A stretch of 35,741 nt of DNA from Bacteroidales bacterium (GTDB lineage: Bacteria > Bacteroidota > Bacteroidia > Bacteroidales > UBA7960), in contig SKSE01000001.1 of assembly GCA_007118135.1 (NCBI GenBank), positions 1 through 35,741 of the forward strand, in the 5' to 3' direction. This document shows, piece after piece, positions 28,431 through 35,741 of the stretch. Positions within the stretch are counted from its first letter, which is position 1. Each line of letters starts with the position of its first letter. A model generated the notes under the pieces. It was not told where the DNA came from and did not search any database. It saw only the letters and a list, made by a program, of their open reading frames with translations. Position numbers and translations under genes: made by a program.

Positions 28431-28511
28431 TAAATTGCACAATTTAAGGGCAAGAAAAATATTTACCATGTTTTTCTTTTTACATTCTGGTAAATTTCCC
28501 AAATTTGCCAG
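28431..28511. repeat. Cluster of alternating inverted repeats built on TGGTAAATT
   Basis: Three elements lie in 81 bp. TAAATT-GCAC-AATTTA at 28431-28446 is a perfect 6-bp hairpin. ATTTACCA (28461-28468) is complementary to TGGTAAAT (28488-28495). CTGGTAAATTT (28487-28497) also pairs with AAATTTGCCAG (28501-28511) through 11 bp with one G-U position and a CCC spacer. The middle arm can pair with either neighbour, so the last two structures exclude each other. Operator half-sites or an RNA switch are both possible. Confidence 0.7.
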
Positions 28512-28571
28512 AGATTTAAAATACCAGAAACTTTTTCATTCATGTTGGCACCATATTTTCAATAATTAGAA

Positions 28572-28579
28572 TAATTTTG
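28572..28579 (+). promoter_or_regulatory. Candidate serC promoter -7 element (distal)
   Basis: TAATTTTG matches TAnnTTTG; TTG lies 24 bp upstream (28545-28547). It would give a leader of about 130 nt and place the inverted repeats at about -60 to -85 relative to the start. Confidence 0.4.
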
Positions 28580-28639
28580 TTTTCGCAAATTCTATTAGAA
28601 TTTACAGTATGAATGTTTCTGAAATAAACCACTATTTTA

Positions 28640-28647
28640 TAGTTTTG
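28640..28647 (+). promoter_or_regulatory. Candidate serC promoter -7 element (proximal)
   Basis: TAGTTTTG matches TAnnTTTG and would give a leader of about 65 nt. No -33 element is clear, and the choice between this and the distal site cannot be made from sequence. Confidence 0.35.
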
Positions 28648-28718
28648 GATTTGATTTGATAACAGGAAATATTTATTTCGAATGCTTATAATATATTAAC
28701 CACTAAAAAAATTAACAC

Positions 28719-29792
28719 ATGAAAAAGCATAATTTTAGTGCAGGGCCATCAATACTGGCAAATGAGGTTATAGAGAATACTGCCAAAGCTGTTTTGGATC
28801 TTAATGGTATTGGATTGTCAGTAATGGAGATTTCACACAGGGGTAAAGATTTTCAGGCTGTTATGGATGAAACAGTAGCTCTTTTTAAGGAACTGCTTGA
28901 TATACCTGAAGGTTACCATGTTCTTTTTCTGGGTGGTGGAGCAAGCATGCAGTTTTGTATGGTGCCCTACAACCTGCTTAATAAAAAGGCAGCCTATTTA
29001 GAAACAGGTGTTTGGGCCAAGAAAGCAATAAAAGAAGCTAAGTTTTTTGGAGATGTTGAAGTGGTTGCTTCAAGTGCTGACAAAAACTTTAGCTATATTC
29101 CCAAAGATTTTGTTATTCCGGCAGATGCAGATTATTTTCATATTACCACCAATAATACCATTTATGGTACTGAAATTAAAGAAGATATTGATTCACCTAT
29201 ACCTTTGGTTGCTGATATGTCATCTGATATTTTCAGCCGTGCCATTGATATTTCAAAGTATGGTATTATATATGGCGGTGCTCAAAAAAATCTGGGTCCT
29301 GCAGGTGCAACCTTTGTAATTGTTCGTGAAGATATTTTAGGTAAGGCAGGAAGACCTATACCATCAATGTTGAATTATCAAACACACATTGATAATGGTT
29401 CTATGTTTAATACGCCACCGTGTTTGCCCATTTACACTATTATGGAAACTCTTCGCTGGTTAAAGAAACTAGGCGGCGTTAAAAAAATGCAGGAAATCAA
29501 TGAAGCCAAGGCAAGATTGCTGTATGATGAGATTGACCGTAACGAACTTTTCGTGGGTACTGCTGAAAAAGAATCGCGCTCATTAATGAATGTTTGCTTT
29601 GTTATGAGTGAGCAGTATAAAGATCTTGAGCAGGAATTCCTTTCATTTGCTTCATCACTTGGAATGGTTGGCTTGAAGGGTCACCGTTCAGTCGGTGGTT
29701 TCCGTGCATCAACATACAACGCTCTTCCCACAGAAAGTGTTAAGGCACTGGTTGAAGCTATGCAGGAATTTGAGAATAAGTTTAAAAAATAA
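28719..29792 (+). CDS. serC: Phosphoserine aminotransferase
   Basis: SerC transfers an amino group from glutamate to 3-phosphohydroxypyruvate, the second step of serine synthesis, and can also act in pyridoxal phosphate synthesis. The 357-residue length is usual. It starts [14 protein letters not shown], carries the phosphate-loop LGGGASMQF (71-79), [19 protein letters not shown] and the PLP Schiff-base lysine in [12 protein letters not shown] (Lys190). It is the first gene of serC-serA-DUF1015, all in the same direction, and has candidate promoters and an inverted-repeat cluster upstream. Confidence 0.97.
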   Translation: MKKHNFSAGPSILANEVIENTAKAVLDLNGIGLSVMEISHRGKDFQAVMDETVALFKELLDIPEGYHVLFLGGGASMQFCMVPYNLLNKKAAYLETGVWAKKAIKEAKFFGDVEVVASSADKNFSYIPKDFVIPADADYFHITTNNTIYGTEIKEDIDSPIPLVADMSSDIFSRAIDISKYGIIYGGAQKNLGPAGATFVIVREDILGKAGRPIPSMLNYQTHIDNGSMFNTPPCLPIYTIMETLRWLKKLGGVKKMQEINEAKARLLYDEIDRNELFVGTAEKESRSLMNVCFVMSEQYKDLEQEFLSFASSLGMVGLKGHRSVGGFRASTYNALPTESVKALVEAMQEFENKFKK

Positions 29793-29931
29793 TAGTTGCT
29801 TTTAACCGGAAATATTTCTCAGTTCTGAACCCATTTTCGTAAATTTCACTTAAAAAAATGTTGTTAACTACCATAATACCGCTAATGCCGTTATTATGGC
29901 TAAGGTTTATTCACACCTAAATCAGAAACCT

Positions 29932-30855
29932 ATGAAAAAAATATTGATTGCAACCGAAAAACCTTTTGCACCGGTAGCAGTGGAAGGTATTAAAAAAGTA
30001 TTTGCAGACGCTGGTTACGAAGTGGTTATGCTCGAAAAATACACTGAAGCGGCTGATCTGCTGAAAGCTGTTGCTGATGTTGATGGGTTGATAATCCGCA
30101 GCGATAATGTTACTGCAGACGTTGTAAATGCTGCTCAAAATTTAAAAATAGTCGTTAGAGCAGGTGCTGGTTACGACAACATTGACCTGGTTGCCTGCAC
30201 ACAAAAGGGAGTTGTAGCCATGAATACACCCGGGCAAAACTCTAATGCCGTTGCCGAGTTGGCCTTTGGCATGATGCTTTATAACGCAAGAAAGGCTTTT
30301 AACGGAACATCAGGTTCTGAGCTACGTGGTAAAAAAATAGGAATTCACGCCTATGGTAATGTGGGTAGATACATTGCAGTAATTGCCAAAGGTTTTGGTA
30401 TGGATGTATATGCCCATGACCCGTTTGTAGAAAAAGAAGATATTCAAAAAGATGATGTAGTACCTGTTCTATCGGTATCACAACTTTACAAAACCTGCCA
30501 GTATATCTCTCTGAATGTTCCTGCCAACGAGCAAACCAAAAAGTCCATCAATTACGATTTACTTAAAAGTATGCCCAAAGGTGGTACTCTTGTAAATACT
30601 GCCCGAAAAGAAGTGATTGATGAAGAAGGTTTACTAAAGGTTATGGAAGAAAGAAACGATTTCAACTATTTATCTGACCTTACTCCCGATTGTAAAGATG
30701 AGCTGCTTGAAAAATATGCTGACCGCGTAGTTATTACTGCAAAGAAAATGGGTGCACAAACATCGGAAGCCAATATTAATGCTGGATTGGCCGCTGCAAA
30801 ACAAATCGTAAGATTCTTTGAGAAAGGGGATAAAACTTTCCAGGTGAACAAATAA
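29932..30855 (+). CDS. serA: D-3-phosphoglycerate dehydrogenase, short lysine-type (type III-K)
   Basis: SerA oxidises 3-phosphoglycerate with NAD+, the first step of serine synthesis. I start at the ATG at 29932 (MKKILIATEKPF, 307 residues), matching short SerA proteins, rather than the track start 12 codons earlier, which falls in an inverted repeat. RAGAGYDNID (76-85) binds substrate, GIHAYGNVG (137-145) is the NAD loop, and VNTARKEVID (221-230) holds the catalytic Arg225. The usual catalytic His near the C-terminus is replaced: TAKKMGAQTSEAN has Lys271-Lys272 there. This lysine form is known from Entamoeba and many Bacteroidota. No ACT or intervening regulatory domain is present, so classical serine feedback inhibition is not expected. 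Confidence 0.95.
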   Translation: MKKILIATEKPFAPVAVEGIKKVFADAGYEVVMLEKYTEAADLLKAVADVDGLIIRSDNVTADVVNAAQNLKIVVRAGAGYDNIDLVACTQKGVVAMNTPGQNSNAVAELAFGMMLYNARKAFNGTSGSELRGKKIGIHAYGNVGRYIAVIAKGFGMDVYAHDPFVEKEDIQKDDVVPVLSVSQLYKTCQYISLNVPANEQTKKSINYDLLKSMPKGGTLVNTARKEVIDEEGLLKVMEERNDFNYLSDLTPDCKDELLEKYADRVVITAKKMGAQTSEANINAGLAAAKQIVRFFEKGDKTFQVNK

Positions 30856-30903
30856 TTTAATGAGCAAGGGTATTTTTTAATTGAAAATTTAAAAAAACTA
30901 TTC

Positions 30904-32154
30904 ATGGCTATTTTAAAACCATTCAGGGGATTAAGGCCCCCAAAAAACATTGTTAAAGATTTGGCTTCCAGACCTTATGATGTTTTAAACTCAGAAGAGG
31001 CCCGTGCTGAAGCTGAGGGCAATCCTTACAGCTTCCTCAGGGTGGTTAAACCTGAAATTGAGCTGCCTGAAGATACTAACCTGTATTCTCAGCAGGTGTA
31101 TGACAAAGCGCTTGAGAATTTTGAAAGATTTCAGGAAAAAGGGTGGCTCACACAGGATGAAACTGCTAATTACTATGTGTATGCCCAAACCTGGGGAGAA
31201 AAGATTCAATATGGTATTGTGGGTTGTGCAGGCGTTGAAGACTATTTGAACGACAAAATTAAAAAACATGAGCTTACCCGTCCGGATAAGGAAGAAGACC
31301 GCATGAAGCACGTTCGTATTGTTAATGCCAATGCTGAACCTGTATTTTTCTCCTATCCTGCGGTTGCAGAAATAGATGCAATAGTAGCCGAAATTACCGG
31401 AAATACTCCTCCTGAATATGATTTTATGGCCGATGATGGTTTCGGACACAAATTCTGGGTTATAGAGAAAAGGGAAACTGTTGAAAGACTGGAGAAACTC
31501 TTTGCCAAAGTTCCTGCTTTTTATGTGGCTGATGGACACCATCGTACTGCAGCTGCAGCACTGGTGGGCAACGAGAAAAAACAACAGAATCCAAATCACA
31601 CCGGCAACGAAGAGTATAACTTCTTTATGGCTGTTCTCTTTCCCGATAACCAGCTTACAATCATTGATTATAATCGTGTTGTGCAGGATCTGAACGGACT
31701 GTCGAAAGAGGATTTTCTGAAAAAGCTTGAAGTTATTTTCGAAGTTACCGATAAAGGAACACAGGAATACAAACCCGGCAAATTGCACAACTTCAGCATG
31801 TATCTCGATGGAAGATGGTACGTACTGGATGCAAAAAAAGGTACTTACGATGATAGCGATCCCATTGGCGTGCTTGATGTAACTATTCTGTCAAAACATG
31901 TACTGGATGAAATTCTCGGAATTAAGAACCTCCGTACAGATAAAAGAATTGACTTTGTGGGAGGCATCCGTGGACTGGGTGAATTGAAGAAGAGAGTTGA
32001 CAGCGGTGAGATGGAAGTGGCCTTTGCCCTTTATCCGGTTACCATGAAGCAACTCATTGACATTGCTGACACTGGTAACATTATGCCTCCTAAAACAACC
32101 TGGTTTGAGCCCAAACTTCGGAGCGGACTGGTTGTGCACAGTCTGGACGGTTAA
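30904..32154 (+). CDS. DUF1015 family protein, serine-cluster member
   Basis: The 416-residue protein is a full-length DUF1015 member: FRGLRPPKN and SRPYDVLNSEEARAEAEGNPYSFLRV at the start, KKHELTRPDKEEDRMKH (120-136), and YVADGHHRTAAA (207-218). The ADGHHR box resembles the catalytic loop of ParB/Srx-like proteins such as the free serine kinases SerK and SbnI. DUF1015 is repeatedly found next to serA and serC in Bacteroidota and Clostridia, and here it follows serA by 48 bp with no terminator, occupying the place of a phosphoserine phosphatase. A role in phosphoserine/serine conversion or sensing is inference. A strong terminator follows. Confidence 0.88.
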   Translation: MAILKPFRGLRPPKNIVKDLASRPYDVLNSEEARAEAEGNPYSFLRVVKPEIELPEDTNLYSQQVYDKALENFERFQEKGWLTQDETANYYVYAQTWGEKIQYGIVGCAGVEDYLNDKIKKHELTRPDKEEDRMKHVRIVNANAEPVFFSYPAVAEIDAIVAEITGNTPPEYDFMADDGFGHKFWVIEKRETVERLEKLFAKVPAFYVADGHHRTAAAALVGNEKKQQNPNHTGNEEYNFFMAVLFPDNQLTIIDYNRVVQDLNGLSKEDFLKKLEVIFEVTDKGTQEYKPGKLHNFSMYLDGRWYVLDAKKGTYDDSDPIGVLDVTILSKHVLDEILGIKNLRTDKRIDFVGGIRGLGELKKRVDSGEMEVAFALYPVTMKQLIDIADTGNIMPPKTTWFEPKLRSGLVVHSLDG

Positions 32155-32198
32155 TCAGATTTTTATCAGAATCTATTCTGACCCTCTGCAAAAAGATA

Positions 32199-32246
32199 AC
32201 CTTCAGATGTTTTTACAGCTGAAAAAACATCTGAAGGTCTTTTTTT
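32199..32246 (+). terminator. Strong intrinsic terminator ending the serine cluster
   Basis: ACCTTCAGATGTTTTT and AAAAACATCTGAAGGT form a perfect 16-bp stem around an 8-nt loop, followed by a run of T residues. It separates the DUF1015 gene from the L31 promoter. Confidence 0.95.
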
Positions 32247-32265
32247 GCTTATTCATTAAAATTGT

Positions 32266-32296
32266 TTTGGCACTTTCTATTTTAATTGTAACTTTG
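32266..32296 (+). promoter_or_regulatory. Promoter of rpmE2 (TTTG - 19 - TAACTTTG)
   Basis: TTTG at 32266-32269 is followed after 19 bp by TAACTTTG (32289-32296) and a C, matching both consensus elements and their spacing. Transcription from about 32303 gives a leader of roughly 90 nt. Confidence 0.8.
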
Positions 32297-32361
32297 CACT
32301 CCTGAAAAAATCAAAAAAATATTTCAGTTTCGATCGTAAAAGAAAATAAACAACATATTAA

Positions 32362-32377
32362 TAAACAGGCCTGTTTA
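32362..32377. repeat. Perfect 16-bp palindrome in the L31 leader
   Basis: TAAACAGGCCTGTTTA reads the same on both strands and ends 14 bp before the rpmE2 ATG. Lying within the predicted leader, it could be a repressor operator or, if several central bases remain unpaired, a small RNA hairpin near the ribosome-binding region. Confidence 0.75.
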
Positions 32378-32391
32378 AAAACAATTGAGTA

Positions 32392-32652
32392 ATGAAAAAA
32401 GATATCCATCCTTCCAACTATCGTTTAGTTATTTTTAAGGACATGTCAAATGACTATTCTTTCCTGACACATAGTACTGCCACATCCAAGGAAACTGCAG
32501 TATGGGAAGAAGACGGAAAAGAATACCCGCTTATCAAGCTTGATATTTCACACACATCACACCCGTTTTATACAGGTAAACAGCAGCTTGTTGACACAGC
32601 AGGACGTATTGATAAGTTTAAGTCAAAGTATCAGAATCGCGGTAAAAAATAA
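32392..32652 (+). CDS. rpmE2: 50S ribosomal protein L31, type B
   Basis: The 86-residue protein starts [17 protein letters not shown] and contains [25 protein letters not shown], the L31 signature. It has no cysteines at all, so it is the zinc-independent (C-minus, type B) form, with the extra residues typical of that type. It binds at the subunit interface of the large ribosomal subunit. It has its own strong promoter, a palindrome in its leader, and a terminator 25 bp after the stop, so it is a single-gene unit. Confidence 0.97.
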   Translation: MKKDIHPSNYRLVIFKDMSNDYSFLTHSTATSKETAVWEEDGKEYPLIKLDISHTSHPFYTGKQQLVDTAGRIDKFKSKYQNRGKK

Positions 32653-32676
32653 CCAGATTGATAAATTATCTGAATT

Positions 32677-32708
32677 AAAGCCCTTTTTGTTGAAGGGCTT
32701 TTTTTTTA
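32677..32708 (+). terminator. Intrinsic terminator after rpmE2
   Basis: AAAGCCCTT and AAGGGCTTT form a 9-bp stem around a 7-nt loop, followed by seven or more T residues. Confidence 0.92.
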
Positions 32709-32772
32709 AAAAAAATTTCTATCTTTAGCAATTGTATGTATAATGTGGATTGATTAATAAAATTAAAGCACA

Positions 32773-33960
32773 ATGAATTATATTTTGTTCGGAGATCAGA
32801 CGCGTAACCACCTGTTACCCTTTACGTTTACCAGACCCATAGCCGATATCAGACTGGGGATTCTTACTTTAAGGGAAAAATGGGAAAAACTTTTACAGGC
32901 AAAAACTTCAACTCTTACTGAAGATTATCTCAGCACTAAATTTCCGGTGGTAAAAGAAGCTGATAATGTTTTAATTAACGGCAGCATAATTCCAAACCCC
33001 GCAATGATTGAAGAGATCAAACAGCTTACACCTAACCAGACTCTTATAGTTGGTGAAACTATAATAGCATTGCGTTTAAAGTCTGAGGATATTGACAATC
33101 TTGACTGGGATGTTATTGACTCAGTTACGCCTTATATTTCGCAATCTTCACCCATAAAAATTAACTATCTGTCCGATCTCATTGTGTTTAATGAATCTCA
33201 GATCCTGGCTGATTTTGATATGCTTACCAAAGGTCGCAAGTCTGCCCCAATACCCGAACATGTGAAGGTTACCGGCAAAGGAAAGATCTTTGTTGAAAAG
33301 GGAGCAGTTCTTGAAAATGTAATCATTAATACCACTGAAGGGCCTGTTTATATTGGTAAAGATGCTCAGATCATGGATGGTGCCATTTTACGCGGACCGG
33401 TGGGTATTGGGGAGAATACGAAAATAAGAATGAGCGCCAGGATTTATGGTGGTACTTCAATCGGTCCAAACTGCAAAGTTGGGGGTGAAGTAAGTCACTC
33501 AATTATTCTTGGATATTCCAATAAATCCCATGACGGTTTCCTTGGTCATAGTGTTATTGGTGAATGGTGTAATCTGGGTGCCGACACAAATACATCGAAT
33601 CTTAAGAATAACTATGAAACTGTAAGACTATGGGATTATGAGGAAGAAGGTTTCGTGAAAACAGATTTGCAGTTTTGTGGAACTTTTATGGGAGATCATT
33701 CCAAATGCGGAATCAACACTATGTTTAATACGGGTACCGTTGTGGGTGTTTCCGCTCAGATTTTTGGTGCCGGTTTTATGCGTAACTTTATACCTTCATT
33801 CTCATGGGGAAGTGTTTCAGGCTTTGCAATGCACAATTTCGATAAATCTGTTGATATTGCCAAAAGGGTATATGCACGCAGAGGGCTTGATTTTGACAAA
33901 GTTGAAGAAGACATTCTAAGACATGTTTACGAGCAAACGCTCAGTTATCGAAGAATGTAA
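32773..33960 (+). CDS. GlmU-like sugar nucleotidyltransferase family protein
   Basis: The 395-residue protein starts MNYILFGDQTRNHLLPFTFTRPIADIRLGI, the signature of a Bacteroidota family annotated as putative sugar nucleotidyltransferase or GlmU-like. Residues about 1-175 form a divergent pyrophosphorylase-like domain that lacks the usual GGxGTR loop. From about residue 180 a left-handed beta-helix of hexapeptide repeats follows (GPVYIGKDAQIMDGAILRG, IGENTKIRMSARIYGGTSIG), with GEVSHSIILGYSNKSHDGFLGHSVIG and LGADTNTSNLKNNY near the presumed acyltransferase site. It probably makes or modifies a nucleotide sugar in the cytosol, but whether both domains are active is unclear. Upstream, TATCTTTA (32721-32728) is a one-mismatch promoter element. 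Confidence 0.88.
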   Translation: MNYILFGDQTRNHLLPFTFTRPIADIRLGILTLREKWEKLLQAKTSTLTEDYLSTKFPVVKEADNVLINGSIIPNPAMIEEIKQLTPNQTLIVGETIIALRLKSEDIDNLDWDVIDSVTPYISQSSPIKINYLSDLIVFNESQILADFDMLTKGRKSAPIPEHVKVTGKGKIFVEKGAVLENVIINTTEGPVYIGKDAQIMDGAILRGPVGIGENTKIRMSARIYGGTSIGPNCKVGGEVSHSIILGYSNKSHDGFLGHSVIGEWCNLGADTNTSNLKNNYETVRLWDYEEEGFVKTDLQFCGTFMGDHSKCGINTMFNTGTVVGVSAQIFGAGFMRNFIPSFSWGSVSGFAMHNFDKSVDIAKRVYARRGLDFDKVEEDILRHVYEQTLSYRRM

Positions 33961-33990
33961 TCAATCCTGATTTTTTAGTTAAAAGGTTTA

Positions 33991-34021
33991 AACGGGCTGT
34001 CTTTTCTGAAGATGGCCTGTT
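33991..34021 (+). terminator. Candidate terminator after the GlmU-like gene
   Basis: AACGGGCTGTCTT and AAGATGGCCTGTT can form a 13-bp RNA stem with three G-U pairs around a 5-nt loop, with a few T residues after it. The U tract is poor. Apart from this, the 258-bp gap before lon shows nothing I can support. Confidence 0.5.
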
Positions 34022-34218
34022 TTATTACTATTTTGTGGCACAATGATTGTCCTTTTTACCAGCCATGTTTTTTATTTCCTGCCTGAAATAGATGAAATTA
34101 TTTAAATTGCAGATAAACAGGGAAGTACACAATATTTTTAAACCTGGATGGTTTTATTGCCAGGATACGACCTGACTTTTTAGCATTTTTAATGACAAAT
34201 TGACGATAAAATTTATAT

Positions 34219-35741
34219 ATGGATAATTTTTTAGAAAGAGACGGATTTAATTTTTCTGGAATGATGGATGCTGAAACAGAATATATTCCATTATTGTCGC
34301 CTGAAGAAGAGGAGCAAATGACTGCAGAAGAGTTGCCGGAGATTCTACCCGTACTACCTCTTAAAAATACTGTTTTGTTTCCCGGGGTGGTCATACCCAT
34401 AACTGTTAACCGGGATAAATCTATCAAGCTTGTAAAAGAAATTTACAAGAAGAATAAAATTGTTGGAGTTGTTTCTCAAAAGGATGATAACATTGAAGAT
34501 CCGGGGTTTGATGATGTAAATGAAATAGGTACAGTAGCTTATATTATTAAAACCCTTTCCATGCCCGATGGAAGTACTACAGCAATACTCCAGGGTAAAA
34601 AAAGATTTAAGCTTGAATCTTTCGTAGAATACGAGCCTTACCTTAAGGCCAGGGTTTCATCTTTCGATAAACCCATGGAGCGTAAAACTGATAAAAACTT
34701 CAAAGCTCTTATTGCTACCATAAAGGATTTGGCAATACAGATTGTTAACAAATCTCCACAGATCCCAAGTGAGGCAGCTTTTGCAATTAAAAACATTGAA
34801 AGTCCCGTTTTCCTGGTAAACTTCATCTCTTCCAATTTGAATATTGAAGTCCCTGAAAAACAGAAACTGCTTGAAATACTTGATATCACTACCCGGGCAC
34901 AAACAGTACTGGGTTATCTTACCAAAGAGTTGCAGGTTGTGGAGCTTAAAAATCAGATACAATCGAAAGTTAAGGTTGATATTGACAAGCAGCAAAGGGA
35001 TTATATTCTGAATCAGCAACTCAAAACCATACAGGAAGAGCTGGGAGGAAACCCCCATGAGCAGCAGATACAGGAGATGAAAAAGAAAGCCTCCAAAAAG
35101 AAGTGGAGCAAGCAGGTGGCAAATGTTTTTGAAAAAGAGATCAATAAGTTGCAACGAATGAATCCTGCCGCAATGGAGTATTCGCTGCAATTGAATTATC
35201 TTGAAACTTTGATTGAATTACCCTGGGGTGAATATACTCCGGATAACTTTGATCTTGCAAAAGCCCAGCGAATTCTGGATCGTGATCATTATGGTCTGGA
35301 AAAGATCAAAGATCGAATAGTAGAATACCTTGCTGTATTGAAACTTAAAGGTGATATGAAATCACCCATCCTTTGCTTTGTAGGCCCTCCGGGAGTAGGT
35401 AAAACATCACTGGGTAAAAGCATTGCCGATGCCATTGGACGCAATTACATCAGGATGTCGTTGGGTGGCGTGCGAGATGAGGCAGAAATCCGCGGACACC
35501 GCAAAACCTATGTGGGAGCCATGCCCGGCAGGATCATCCAGAACCTGAGAAAGGTAAAAAGCTCAAACCCCGTATTTGTGCTGGATGAAGTTGATAAAGT
35601 TGGGCACCAGAGCATTAGCGGTGATCCGTCCTCAGCATTGCTGGAGGTTTTGGATCCTGAACAAAACAATACCTTTTACGATAACTTCCTGGAAGTAGAC
35701 TATGATTTGTCAAAGATCATGTTTATTGCCACAGCCAATAC
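34219..35741 (+). CDS. lon: ATP-dependent Lon protease, 3' end outside window
   Basis: The open frame from ATG at 34219 continues past the window edge (507 codons seen) and so is absent from the ORF track. After an acidic N-terminal extension it has the Lon substrate-binding domain (LPVLPLKNTVLFPGVVIPI, about residues 45-63 onward), a coiled-coil region rich in Lys and Gln (about 240-310), and the AAA+ module with Walker A GPPGVGKT (389-396) and Walker B ending in Asp456-Glu457 (FVLDEVDK). RGHRKTYVGAMPGRIIQ is the characteristic Lon pore-region sequence. Lon degrades misfolded and regulatory proteins in the cytosol. The Ser-Lys protease domain lies beyond the window. I see no HrcA-type CIRCE or other heat-shock operator upstream. 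Confidence 0.97.
   Translation, partial: MDNFLERDGFNFSGMMDAETEYIPLLSPEEEEQMTAEELPEILPVLPLKNTVLFPGVVIPITVNRDKSIKLVKEIYKKNKIVGVVSQKDDNIEDPGFDDVNEIGTVAYIIKTLSMPDGSTTAILQGKKRFKLESFVEYEPYLKARVSSFDKPMERKTDKNFKALIATIKDLAIQIVNKSPQIPSEAAFAIKNIESPVFLVNFISSNLNIEVPEKQKLLEILDITTRAQTVLGYLTKELQVVELKNQIQSKVKVDIDKQQRDYILNQQLKTIQEELGGNPHEQQIQEMKKKASKKKWSKQVANVFEKEINKLQRMNPAAMEYSLQLNYLETLIELPWGEYTPDNFDLAKAQRILDRDHYGLEKIKDRIVEYLAVLKLKGDMKSPILCFVGPPGVGKTSLGKSIADAIGRNYIRMSLGGVRDEAEIRGHRKTYVGAMPGRIIQNLRKVKSSNPVFVLDEVDKVGHQSISGDPSSALLEVLDPEQNNTFYDNFLEVDYDLSKIMFIATAN

Larger units (their letters stand above)
28367..28718. other. 352-bp gene-free region upstream of serC
   Basis: The one ORF listed here (28381-28569) has no family resemblance and atypical composition, so I treat the region as non-coding. 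From left to right it holds a weak hairpin after the preceding gene (CAACA / TGTTG at 28372-28386), a cluster of inverted repeats (28431-28511), and two candidate promoter -7 elements (28572 and 28640). Confidence 0.7.

Noticed and set aside
28381-28569. 62-residue ORF in the gap before serC
   Set aside because: No family resemblance or start signal, and it overlaps the inverted-repeat cluster; more likely non-coding.
29871-29899. CCATAATA / TATTATGG inverted repeat before serA as a terminator or operator
   Set aside because: Only 8 bp with a long spacer and no U tract; serC, serA and DUF1015 look like one unit. It only supports the downstream start at 29932.
30991-31788. 265-residue minus-strand ORF
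   Set aside because: Antisense to the DUF1015 gene, whose motifs are intact; the antisense product looks random (Phe/Ile-rich).
34657-35190. 177-residue minus-strand ORF
   Set aside because: Antisense to lon, whose frame is open and conserved through the window edge.

Overview
The window reads as a chromosomal segment from a member of the Bacteroidota, most like a Bacteroidales/Marinilabiliales-type anaerobe or facultative anaerobe; I do not commit to a genus. Four things point there. Promoters with the lineage-specific TTTG / TAnnTTTG elements lie upstream of many genes. Shine-Dalgarno sequences are essentially absent. Rho carries a long disordered insertion. Several families are characteristic of the phylum: DUF4293, the MG2/TonB-plug secreted protein, the short lysine-type SerA beside DUF1015, and a GlmU-like nucleotidyltransferase. 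I see no phage, transposon, CRISPR array, tRNA or rRNA. The gene content is ordinary chromosome with a few accessory-looking modules.

Layout. 1-3.9 kb: a leftward pair (membrane-anchored beta-lactamase-fold serine hydrolase, then a DUF1460 lipoprotein cut by the window edge), divergent from a membrane-anchored M14-like DUF2817 peptidase. 4.0-8.0 kb: a copper-type P1B-ATPase convergent with rho, sharing one hairpin terminator. 8.4-11.9 kb: DUF4293 membrane protein facing a tight leftward operon of Na+/solute symporter, GNAT acetyltransferase and PLP racemase. 12.0-14.7 kb: a TIGR01212 radical SAM protein and an AbgT-family transporter closed by a terminator. 14.8-19.7 kb: three tandem-domain universal stress proteins with a LOG-family phosphoribohydrolase between the first two, then proline dehydrogenase. 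19.7-23.7 kb, leftward: an exported Pcm methyltransferase, a large membrane protein with a spermidine-synthase-like domain, and a SpoU rRNA methyltransferase. 23.9-28.4 kb: a secreted MG2/plug protein, a LuxC-like acyl-CoA reductase (leftward) and a secreted Bacteroidota-specific protein driven from overlapping divergent promoters. 28.7-32.2 kb: the serine cluster serC-serA-DUF1015. 32.4-35.7 kb: type B ribosomal protein L31, a GlmU-like protein and the 5' half of lon.

How the genes work together. The clearest pathway is serine biosynthesis: SerA and SerC, with DUF1015 in the position where a phosphoserine phosphatase would be expected. The symporter/GNAT/racemase operon looks like uptake and stereochemical conversion of an amino acid. 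The stress block (Usp x3, LOG, PRODH) and the envelope genes (serine hydrolase/DUF1460, exported Pcm) are associations by proximity only. The signals I rate highest are the cluster of mutually complementary inverted repeats upstream of serC, the DUF1015 position in the serine operon, the three-gene racemase operon, the exported Pcm with its nine-base C tract, and the perfect 16-bp palindrome in the L31 leader.
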